A DNA stretch of 24,303 nt. It comes from Dehalococcoidia bacterium UBA5629 (GTDB taxonomy: Bacteria > Chloroflexota > Dehalococcoidia > GIF9 > UBA5629). The notes under the pieces were generated by a model. That model was not told the DNA's origin. It searched no databases and saw only the letters and a program-made list of their open reading frames with translations. The translations under genes and the position numbers were made by a program. Positions 1 through 7,097 of this stretch are shown here, piece by piece. Position 1 is the first letter of the stretch; each line of letters starts with the position of its first letter. The stretch spans positions 1 through 24,303 of the forward strand of contig DIKB01000018.1 in the NCBI GenBank assembly GCA_002421445.1, read 5' to 3'.

Positions 1-1927
1 CCAGATATGTCGTTTTGCGGGTAACGTCAGAACCGGCCTTGCCTCCAAGCACTCTCACTTTATTTTCCACATCCTGACGAGAAGATGATTCCAGTTTGCC
101 AGTGATAACGAACTCTATTCCGGCCAAAGGCAGGTTGCCTGTTGCGGTCTCCTGTGATTCCAATTTAACTCCGGATCTCCACAGCTTTGCGATGATGTTT
201 CTATTCTGCTCCTGGCGGAAAAAGGCCAGAATGCTCTCCGACGTTTTAGGTCCGATCGATGGTATATCGATGAGCCCCTCTTGCGTCGCTTGCGATAAAT
301 CATCAATGCTCTGGAAATGACCCGATAGAAGGTTGGCCGTCTCCTCACCGATACCGGGAATGCCGAGGGCGAACATAACTCGCGGCAACGCACGATCTTT
401 GCTGGCGACAATCGAGTTCATCACATTGGTGGCACTCTTTTCTCCCATCCGTTCCAGTCCCGTCAGTTGTTCTTTTGTCAGATAATATATATCTGCGGCA
501 TCCTTCACCATGCCGGATTCAAATAACGCCGTACCCAGCTTCTCTCCGATGCCCTCTATATCCATCGCCCCCCTGCTTACAAAGTGCTTGATCCGTTCGA
601 GCGCCTGCGCGGGACAGGCCGCATTGGTGCAGCGATGCATTGCCTCCCCTTCCGGCTTGATTACTTCTGCGCTGCATACCGGACATCGTGTCGGCATATG
701 AAATACCTGTTCCCCTCCGGTTCTGCGGCTGGCAACCGGCCCGACGATCTCCGGTATCACTTCACCGGCGCGCTGAACGATAATCCAATCGCCAACACGG
801 ATATCCTTGCGGTGAATATCCTCTTCATTATGCAACGCCGCCTGTTTAATAGTAACTCCGGCCACCTGCACCGGGGTCAGTACCGCATACGGGTTAAGCG
901 TTCCGGTTCTGCCGACATTGACCCTTATTTCCTCAAGTCGTGTCGTCGCCTGAACAGCGGGGAACTTATACGCAATCGCCCATCGCGGCTCGCGGCCGAC
1001 GAATCCAAGCTCGCTTTGAGCAGCAATCGAATTGATCTTCACAACGATACCATCGATATCATACGGCAGCTTTCCTCGGTTCTCCTGCCAGTAATGATGA
1101 TATTCTTTCACCTCATCGAGCGTGCGGCAGAGTTTGATATTCGGATTGAGCTTAAAACCGAGCGATTTCATATACTGGAGAATCTCCCAGTGGGTATCCG
1201 GCAACTGCCACGGGCTGGCAACCCATCCCCACTGGTAGATGAAGATATCGAGAGGCCGGCTGGCAGTGATCCGCGAATCAAGCTGCCGCACCGATCCTGC
1301 CGCCGCGTTTCTCGGATTGGCAAACAGGGGCAAACCCGCAAGTTCCCTTTCTTTATTTAACTTCGTTAGGCCTTCTTTAGGCATATAGACTTCGCCCCTG
1401 ACCTCAAATCGAACAGGAGCATTTTTAACCGAGAGTGGTATACTTCCAATCGTTTTCAGATTCTGTGTAATATTCTCGCCACGATAGCCATCGCCACGTG
1501 TTGCCCCAGTCTGAAACAACCCCTTTTCATAGGTCAGTGCAATAGCGAGTCCGTCAATTTTCAGTTCACAGACGAACTCTTTCGGCGGCACGCCAAGTAA
1601 ATTCGCTGCCCGTCGATACCAGGCATCAAGTTCCTCATCGGAAAAAGCGTTTGCCATGCTCAGTAAAGGCTGTGGATGCTCGACAACACCGAATTCGGCA
1701 ATCGGCTCAGCTCCCACCCGCTGTGTGGGAGAATCGGGAGTCACCAGTTGCGGAAAGGCCGATTCGATTCCCTGAAGCTCACGCATCAGCCTATCATACT
1801 CAGCATCGGCTATCTCGGGGCTATCGATCACATAATAACGGTAATTGTGATGATTGATCTGCTCCCGCAATTCCGCTGCCCTGTTGGTAGCTTTAACCAG
1901 GTCTTCTGCATTCATAATATGGCTCAT
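1..1927 (-). CDS. ligA: NAD+-dependent DNA ligase (partial, C-terminus cut by window edge)
   Basis: Seals nicks in duplex DNA using NAD+ in replication and repair. The reading frame is open from the start to the window edge, about 642 codons, and the last part of the BRCT domain is missing. Visible in order: the N-terminal Ia region (HHNYRYYVIDSPEIADAEYD), the adenylation motif KIDG with the nucleotidyl lysine near residue 123, the OB fold, a four-cysteine zinc finger (CPVCSAEV...CTNAACPAQ), helix-hairpin-helix repeats, and the start of BRCT (FVITGKLESSSRQDVE). Two in-frame ATGs, at 1927 and 1915, are possible. The second gives MNAEDLVKAT and fits family length slightly better. Neither has a clear Shine-Dalgarno sequence. 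The upstream spacer holds a dispersed repeat. Confidence 0.97.
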   Translation of the reverse strand, partial: MSHIMNAEDLVKATNRAAELREQINHHNYRYYVIDSPEIADAEYDRLMRELQGIESAFPQLVTPDSPTQRVGAEPIAEFGVVEHPQPLLSMANAFSDEELDAWYRRAANLLGVPPKEFVCELKIDGLAIALTYEKGLFQTGATRGDGYRGENITQNLKTIGSIPLSVKNAPVRFEVRGEVYMPKEGLTKLNKERELAGLPLFANPRNAAAGSVRQLDSRITASRPLDIFIYQWGWVASPWQLPDTHWEILQYMKSLGFKLNPNIKLCRTLDEVKEYHHYWQENRGKLPYDIDGIVVKINSIAAQSELGFVGREPRWAIAYKFPAVQATTRLEEIRVNVGRTGTLNPYAVLTPVQVAGVTIKQAALHNEEDIHRKDIRVGDWIIVQRAGEVIPEIVGPVASRRTGGEQVFHMPTRCPVCSAEVIKPEGEAMHRCTNAACPAQALERIKHFVSRGAMDIEGIGEKLGTALFESGMVKDAADIYYLTKEQLTGLERMGEKSATNVMNSIVASKDRALPRVMFALGIPGIGEETANLLSGHFQSIDDLSQATQEGLIDIPSIGPKTSESILAFFRQEQNRNIIAKLWRSGVKLESQETATGNLPLAGIEFVITGKLESSSRQDVENKVRVLGGKAGSDVTRKTTYL

Positions 1928-1969
1928 AGTATAACACGTTCGAAAAGTGGGGTGGAAGACTTGAAGGGT

Positions 1970-2080
1970 TGTCACCCCGAGCGAAGCCGAGGGGGCTCAG
2001 GTATCAATACAAACTGGATTCTTATTTTATAGCTGGTGTATAAAAGACACCTGAGATTTCTCGACTACGCTCGAAATGAC
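1970..2080 (-). repeat. Dispersed palindromic repeat, copy A
   Basis: Spacer between ligA and the DUF1847 remnant. Read on the minus strand, it starts with GTCATTTCGAGCGTAG, continues TCGAGAAATCTC, then a diverged middle, then AAATAAGAATCCAGT and a TGATACCTGAG block, and ends in a GC-rich arm related to CCTCGGCTTCGCTCGGGGTGA. The same order of blocks is found at 5900-5992 on the plus strand, with substitutions and a short insertion. The arms are inverted-repeat-like. No coding sequence spans it. It looks like a small non-autonomous mobile or REP-type element, but the class is not known to me. Confidence 0.7.
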
Positions 2081-2179
2081 TTTTTATTCTCTGGTTCTCC
2101 TAAAAGTTACGTAGTAGTATAATTTAACTGGACATTGTCCGTACTCAGTTATCACAAAATAATGAGAAAGAGCGAGCAA

Positions 2180-2658
2180 ATGACAGAAAACATAAATCCA
2201 AAATGTGCGCAGTGCCTTACCGGAGCATGCGTTCCTTCGATTAAAACCGATGAAACTCCTTCTCTGGATAAGTCGCCGAATTTCTGTCCGATGAAAAATA
2301 TGCAGGACACGCTCGGAAAAGCAGCGTCCGAATATAACAAACCGGATGTAAAGGAATTTGCCCGTCTGGCTTCAATACAGGAATTCGAATGTTATGAGTG
2401 TCAGCCGGACGGCATGAGGCCTGCAATCCCCAGGATTATGGAGCTCATCGAGTTTGCCCGCAAGTGCGGTTATAAAAGGCTTGGCCTGGCGATTATGCTG
2501 GGGCTGTGCATCGGGCAGATACCCTGTTTCTCAAGTACTGCCGCGTACCGGTGACGGTCATAGCCGTAAAGGACAGGGTGACGGGACATAACCCGCTGGC
2601 GGTTCTGTACACATCCTCTTCGTATTATTCCAGTCTGATGACTAAGACTGAACAATAA
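2180..2658 (+). pseudogene. DUF1847 family protein, internally deleted and frameshifted
   Basis: The first frame (ATGs at 2135, 2162 or 2180; stop at 2554) begins with the cysteine-rich DUF1847 N-terminus (CAQCLTGAC), then IMELIEFARKCGYKRLGLA, and then jumps directly to MLGLCIGQ, which in the intact family lies much further on. The C-terminal part continues in another frame from about 2518 (DTLFLKYCRVPVTVIAVKDR, then GHNPLAVLYTSSSYY) to a TAA at 2656-2658. So a central segment, roughly 70-80 residues by comparison with remembered family members, is gone, and one base appears to be lost near 2516-2518. DUF1847 proteins are putative metal-binding proteins of unknown function in anaerobes. The remnant converges on gpsA with only 7 nt between stops. 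A sequencing or assembly error could explain the frameshift but not the missing middle. Confidence 0.75.
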
Positions 2659-2665
2659 AACAGGC

Positions 2666-3658
2666 CTATGCACCGTGTCCTGTCTTCAATGCATCTTTGA
2701 AGAGCCGCACCATTGCTTCCGGCTGCATGGGGTTGAATAGTAACGTATTAACGAGGTTGAGGATCGGCGTGTGTACGCGGTATTTTTTGGAGAGGAGATT
2801 GACCGCCATTGTCGTATCTACACCTTCAGCAACATTCTCCATTGACGCCAGTACGTGTTCTACTTTTCGCCCTTTTGCCACCTCGAATCCCACGTGATGG
2901 TTCCGGCTGAGATTGCTGGCACTGGTGGCAAAGACATCGCCGAGTCCGGCAAGACCGTAGATTGTACTTGTTTGTGCTCCCATTGCCAGTCCCAATGCGA
3001 GAACATCAGCCCATCCCAGCGTAATAAAGGCAGACTTGGCGTTATCGCCAAGCCCCAAGCCATCCGTCATACCGGCGCCGAGAGCAATCACGTTTTTAAG
3101 AGCGCCGCACAATTCAACCCCGACGACGTCGTTACTGGTGAACGCATAGAATAAATCGGAGTTGAGCAGGTTCTGAACGTATGATGCCACTGCAATATCC
3201 TGAGAGGCAAGGATTGTTGTGGCAGGAAGATCGCGCCTGATTTCCTGCGATAGATTTGGGCCTGACAGAATACAGATACGCCCCTTCAATTCAGCAGGAA
3301 CCTCTTCTGTAATGATCTCGGACATCCGCTTACCGGTATTTGCCTCAAGCCCTTTAGCTAGGCTGACCAGTATCGCAGATTTCGGTAAATGATCTCTGGC
3401 TATCCTGATGTTTTGACGGATGCCCTGCGATGGAATCCCCCAGATAACGAGATCAGCATGATACAGAGCTTTATCCAGTGAATGAGTGAAAACAATCGGA
3501 TGACTTCTTGATGGACGAGTTGCTTTTTCCTGCAATTCAAGCTCTTTAGCTCTGGCTTCTCTTCTTGCCCAGATTGTAACAGGCACTCCCTGACGGGCAA
3601 GCAACCAGCCTACCGTAGTACCCCATGTTGTAGCCCCGATAACAGCAACGTTTGTCAT
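2666..3658 (-). CDS. gpsA: Glycerol-3-phosphate dehydrogenase [NAD(P)+]
   Basis: Reduces dihydroxyacetone phosphate to sn-glycerol 3-phosphate, the precursor used by PlsY just upstream. It has 330 residues, normal for the family. The N-terminal Rossmann motif is GATTWGTT rather than the usual GxGxWGT, so the second glycine is replaced. Further on are LSGPNLSQEI, the catalytic-lysine block ELCGALKNVIALGAGMTDGL, GLAGLGDVFATSASNLSRN, and NVAEGVDTT near the C-terminus. The start ATG overlaps the plsY stop by 4 nt (ATGA), indicating translational coupling. I recall similar threonine-containing N-terminal motifs in Dehalococcoides GpsA, which is one reason for the taxonomic guess. The protein appears intact. 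Confidence 0.96.
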   Translation of the reverse strand: MTNVAVIGATTWGTTVGWLLARQGVPVTIWARREARAKELELQEKATRPSRSHPIVFTHSLDKALYHADLVIWGIPSQGIRQNIRIARDHLPKSAILVSLAKGLEANTGKRMSEIITEEVPAELKGRICILSGPNLSQEIRRDLPATTILASQDIAVASYVQNLLNSDLFYAFTSNDVVGVELCGALKNVIALGAGMTDGLGLGDNAKSAFITLGWADVLALGLAMGAQTSTIYGLAGLGDVFATSASNLSRNHHVGFEVAKGRKVEHVLASMENVAEGVDTTMAVNLLSKKYRVHTPILNLVNTLLFNPMQPEAMVRLFKDALKTGHGA

Positions 3659-4353
3659 TGTTTTGGTTCAGAAGGTTTCTGATCCCGTTTAGCGCCTCTA
3701 CCAAAGAAGTGTAACTCTGTGCCTCGCTGAAGGCGTCCGATGTTGCCGCGATGCTGATAAACAATCATCCCCGTAGCAATGAGCGCATAAATAAGATAGA
3801 CCCTGGGAAAATCAAACCAGATCGTGAGCGGCACGAGCAGCACCCAGATACCGAGCGTGCCGAGGATCGTCCCTTGTGACATATATTTTGAAAGAAGAAC
3901 GGTAATGATGATAATAATACCGCCGAACAGCCCGACGTACAGGCCGTATAGAGGGAACATCATGAACCACCCGCCAAAATAGACGGCAGCACCTTTGCCC
4001 CCGCGAAATTTAATATATATCGACCAGTTATGCCCGATCATTGCCATCAAAGCGGCAACCACCTCCGCAAGATGCGCATCGATCGGGAAACCTGCCAACG
4101 GTATCAAACTATCGCCCATGATAGTTCTGGCAAGCAACACAGCAAGCATAGCTTTGGACAGATCCATGATGATAACAATAACGCCGGCTCCGAACCCAAC
4201 GGAACGGATCACGTTTGTTCCACCAACGTTGCCACTGCCCACCTTGGTGATATCGATCTTGCCAACCAGTTTGCCGATCATCAGCGCAGACGGTATAGCT
4301 CCGAGAAGATATCCGATAAGAGCGATAAGAATCAAATTGCCTGCAACAATCAT
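3655..4353 (-). CDS. plsY: Glycerol-3-phosphate acyltransferase PlsY
   Basis: Integral membrane enzyme that acylates glycerol 3-phosphate from acyl phosphate, the first committed step of bacterial phospholipid synthesis. It has 232 residues with about five hydrophobic segments. Family motifs are present: GSGNVGGTNVIRSVG (usually GATN), GHNWSIYIKFRGGKGAA with the glycine-rich loop, and the third loop HRGNIGRLQRGTE. The tail after this motif is a hydrophilic, Lys/Arg-rich extension of about 20 residues. It starts 2 nt after the der stop and overlaps gpsA by 4 nt, so der-plsY-gpsA is one transcription unit supplying substrate and enzyme for lipid synthesis. Confidence 0.96.
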   Translation of the reverse strand: MIVAGNLILIALIGYLLGAIPSALMIGKLVGKIDITKVGSGNVGGTNVIRSVGFGAGVIVIIMDLSKAMLAVLLARTIMGDSLIPLAGFPIDAHLAEVVAALMAMIGHNWSIYIKFRGGKGAAVYFGGWFMMFPLYGLYVGLFGGIIIIITVLLSKYMSQGTILGTLGIWVLLVPLTIWFDFPRVYLIYALIATGMIVYQHRGNIGRLQRGTELHFFGRGAKRDQKPSEPKQ

Positions 4354-4355
4354 AA

Positions 4356-5702
4356 TTACTGTTTCAATCGTCTGCGTTTTCTTGCTGGAGCCTTTATAAA
4401 TACCAGCCGCAATGAGGTGCCTATGAAACCGAAGGTTTGCCTCAGTTTGTTCTCAAGATACCGTTCATACGAAAAATGCACCAGCTCTGGATCATTGACC
4501 AGAAACAGAAACTTCGGCGGATTTACGCCTGCCTGGTATGCCCTGATCACCACAAGCCGTTTGGTTCCGACCCGCGTCGGGGCCTGCTTCAACACCGCGT
4601 CTTTGATAAGCTTATTAACTACAGCATCGGGCATTTTTTTCTGTCGCTCATCCCAGACCTTGAATGCGATCGGCAGGATTTTGTCCACTCCCTGCTTATT
4701 TTTAGCCGATACGTAGAGCACCGGGCTGAATGATGCAAATTTTAACCGCTCGGCAATATAGGAATCAAATCTCTCTTTTGGTTGCTCAGGAACAAGGTCC
4801 CATTTGTTGACGATGAGCATCATGCCTTTGGAGGCATCTTTGATGTAACCGGCTATATGGGTATCCTGGGCAGTAAGTAACTCCGTAGCATCAACCACCA
4901 GCAACGCAATATCGCAGCGGTTGATGGCATGCATTGCTCTGATAAGACTGTAGTAATCAATCCCTGTACCCGTTTTGCCCCGTCGTCTGATTCCGGCAGT
5001 ATCAATGAGGACAATTTCATGCCCCTCCCATGTTACTGCGCTGTCAATGGCATCCCGCGTTGTGCCCGGTGTACTGTCCACGATTGCTCTATCCTTGCCG
5101 GTGATGGCGTTTAAGAGGGTTGACTTACCGGCATTCGGACGACCGACAATAGCGAGCTTAATGTTGTCAGCTACAGCAGATGGTTCAGTTGACTCCGGAA
5201 TGTGTTGAACAATCCGGTCCAGAAGCAAATCGACATTCCGTCCATGAATACCACTGACCGGAGTCGGTTCGCCAAGGCCGAGTTTAAAGAATTCGGCTAC
5301 TCCCTGCTCTGGCTTGCTGGTATCGGCTTTATTTGCGGCGAGGATGACAGGTTTTCCCGTAGCATGTAATTGTGCTGCGATCTCCGAATCGCTAACGATG
5401 ACACCATCTCTTATATCCACAACAAAAACAATAACGTCAGCCTCTGCAATGGCTCTAACCGCCTGTTCCGTAACCTTCCGCATCATTGCCGTATCAGCCT
5501 TCATCTCGAGGCCCCCGGTGTCAACGAACGTGAGCTTTCTGCCCTGCCATTCGGCATCCGCGATGATACGATCGCGCGTTGTGCCCGGCATGTCCTCAAC
5601 GATAGCAACGTGAGAACCCACAATGCGATTAAATAAGGTTGATTTGCCGACATTCGCGCGGCCAACAATAGCAACAATGGGTTTCATATCTTTTGTATTC
5701 AA
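4356..5702 (-). CDS. der: Ribosome-associated GTPase Der (EngA)
   Basis: Tandem-GTPase needed for 50S ribosomal subunit maturation. It has 448 residues. The first G domain has GRANVGKST (P-loop near residues 14-22), DTGG and NKAD. The second has GRPNAGKST, DTAGIRRRGK and NKWD. A C-terminal KH-like domain follows and ends in a basic tail (KAPARKRRRLKQ). The longest frame starts at a TTG (5702) with a GGAG 9 nt upstream, giving MNTKDMKPIV. The internal ATG at 5687 (MKPIVAIVG) has no comparable Shine-Dalgarno sequence, so the TTG start is preferred. It is the first gene of the der-plsY-gpsA unit. Upstream lies the repeat-filled spacer. Confidence 0.97.
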   Translation of the reverse strand: MNTKDMKPIVAIVGRANVGKSTLFNRIVGSHVAIVEDMPGTTRDRIIADAEWQGRKLTFVDTGGLEMKADTAMMRKVTEQAVRAIAEADVIVFVVDIRDGVIVSDSEIAAQLHATGKPVILAANKADTSKPEQGVAEFFKLGLGEPTPVSGIHGRNVDLLLDRIVQHIPESTEPSAVADNIKLAIVGRPNAGKSTLLNAITGKDRAIVDSTPGTTRDAIDSAVTWEGHEIVLIDTAGIRRRGKTGTGIDYYSLIRAMHAINRCDIALLVVDATELLTAQDTHIAGYIKDASKGMMLIVNKWDLVPEQPKERFDSYIAERLKFASFSPVLYVSAKNKQGVDKILPIAFKVWDERQKKMPDAVVNKLIKDAVLKQAPTRVGTKRLVVIRAYQAGVNPPKFLFLVNDPELVHFSYERYLENKLRQTFGFIGTSLRLVFIKAPARKRRRLKQ

Positions 5703-6097
5703 ATACGTTTACTCCAGTGACGGTACAATAATACCATCAGGTCTTTATTTCGTCTAGAAAGGGGGTGGTGGCTCTTCTCGTTATTGCGAGCGCAGCCGAT
5801 AAACCTTGTGACATTATATAGCAACGAGTCTTTCTTGTAACAGGAGACCCCTCGACACTTCGACTACGCTCAGTGAGCGGCTCGGGGTGATAATTGATTG
5901 TCATTTCGAGTGTAGCGAAGCGGAATCGAGAAATCTCCTGTGGCTTTCTGCACTCATTGGAAATAAGAATCCAGTCTGTAATGATATCTGAGACCTTTCG
6001 ACACTTCAACTGCACCTCGACTCCGCTCGGTGAACGGCTCAGTGCACCGCTACGCTCAGTAACCAGCACGGGGGTGACACGTGTTTCGTTATGGAAA
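5703..6097 (+). repeat. Gene-free spacer filled with dispersed palindromic repeats (copy B and relatives)
   Basis: This 395-nt spacer between der and argF holds no credible gene. At 5824-5890 is a unit beginning ACGAGTCTTT, then GAGACCCCTCG, then arms of the type CTTCGACTACGCTCAGTGAG and CTCGGGGTGA. At 5900-5992 is the GTCATTTCGAG ... GAGAAATCTC ... AAATAAGAATCCAGT ... ATCTGAG unit that matches copy A (1996-2080) in reverse orientation. At 5993-6080 are further TTTCGAC...CGCTCGGTGA arms and a GGGGGTGACAC end. Nested inverted repeats could fold into cruciforms or RNA hairpins and may serve as the 3' end signal of argF. Confidence 0.75.
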
Positions 6098-7009
6098 TTA
6101 TCCCAGAAGTTCAGCAAGGACGGCTTTTTGAGCGTGGAGGCGGTTCTCAGCCTGATCGAAAACAACGGAGGCAGGGATATCGTAGATGCCCGGTGCCGCC
6201 TCTTCTCCATAGTGTGACGGAAGCGGATGCATGAGAATCGCATCCTTTTTCCCTTTGGCAATCAACTGCGCATTTATCTGATAACCGGCAAAATCTCTAT
6301 GACGTTTCTCTGATTCACCTTCCTGTCCCATACTCGTCCAGACATCTGTATAGATGACATCGGCAGTTTTCACTGCATCCTCCGGTTTCTCCAGTTGAGT
6401 AATAGTGCTGCCGCTGCGTGCACCGAACTCCTTTGCTCGCTGCATAAAAGAATCCTGAAGCTGGTAGCCCTTTGGGGAAGCGAGAATGCAGTTTATCCCG
6501 ACGGCAGCAGCCGCCAGAATCAGACTGTTCGCCACATTATTGGCATCGCCAATGTACACAAGTGTTGTACCCTTAAATTTCTTCTTGTGTTCGTAGATGG
6601 TGAGTATATCGGCGAGAGCCTGACAGGGATGTTCGACATCGGAGAGGGCGTTAATGATGGGAATCGAGGTGTACCGCGTCATTTCCTGCAGTGTCTCATG
6701 AGAGAATGTCCGCGCAGCAATACCGTTGACGAAACGGCTGAGCACACGTGTTACATCAGAAACAGGTTCGCGTTTCCCCAGTCCAACCTCAGCGGGAGAA
6801 AGATACAATCCCTGACCGCCAAGCTGTTGCATCGCCAGTTCAAAGCTCACTCTTGTACGCAACGATGGCTTTTCAAATACCAGCGCCAGCACTTTGCCAG
6901 CCAGTATATTTAATCGTGGCCCCCGTTTCATTTTCGCTGCTTTTTCGAGAATATCCGTAATTTCCGCAGCAGAAAGATCAGCGATGGACAGTAAATTTTT
7001 CGCTTTCAC
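6098..7009 (-). CDS. argF: Ornithine carbamoyltransferase (variant HPLP active-site motif)
   Basis: Transfers the carbamoyl group from carbamoyl phosphate to ornithine to give citrulline in arginine synthesis. It has 303 residues, a normal length. The carbamoyl-phosphate loop SLRTR is at residues 49-53, HPCQALAD follows mid-protein, and the ornithine-side loop is DVWTSMGQE. The usual HCLP motif reads HPLP at residues 261-264, so the conserved cysteine that contacts ornithine is a proline. The arginine in AENR near the C-terminus is kept. The start is a GTG at 7009 with a strong Shine-Dalgarno sequence, GGAGGAG, 6 nt upstream. It is divergent from polA across about 90 nt. Orthology to ArgF is well supported by the ornithine-type SMG loop, although the Cys-to-Pro change leaves substrate choice slightly open. 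Confidence 0.93.
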   Translation of the reverse strand: MKAKNLLSIADLSAAEITDILEKAAKMKRGPRLNILAGKVLALVFEKPSLRTRVSFELAMQQLGGQGLYLSPAEVGLGKREPVSDVTRVLSRFVNGIAARTFSHETLQEMTRYTSIPIINALSDVEHPCQALADILTIYEHKKKFKGTTLVYIGDANNVANSLILAAAAVGINCILASPKGYQLQDSFMQRAKEFGARSGSTITQLEKPEDAVKTADVIYTDVWTSMGQEGESEKRHRDFAGYQINAQLIAKGKKDAILMHPLPSHYGEEAAPGIYDIPASVVFDQAENRLHAQKAVLAELLG

Positions 7010-7067
7010 CCTGAACTCCTCCGAACGTGCTATCAGTATATCATAGTACCATCATCTGGAGATACTA

Positions 7068-7073
7068 TATAAT
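7068..7073 (+). promoter_or_regulatory. Candidate -10 box for polA
   Basis: A perfect TATAAT lies in the argF-polA spacer about 25-35 nt before the polA start. No good -35 box is seen at 16-18 nt. The box sits inside a dyad, GATAC (7061-7065) and GTATC (7078-7082), that might be an operator. Tentative. Confidence 0.35.
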
Positions 7074-7097
7074 ATTGGTATCTATGTCTATGATGGG

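Noticed and set aside
584..1360. A 258-codon open frame on the plus strand
   Set aside because: It lies wholly antisense to the conserved ligA frame and encodes no recognisable domain.
5737..6261. A 174-codon open frame on the minus strand across the der-argF spacer
   Set aside because: It reads through the dispersed repeats and overlaps the 3' end of argF in another frame. The translation is low-complexity repeat sequence, not a protein family.
6098..7009. Aspartate carbamoyltransferase instead of ArgF, suggested by HPLP
   Set aside because: The SLRTR, HPCQALAD and DVWTSMGQE blocks and the overall alignment are of the ornithine type.
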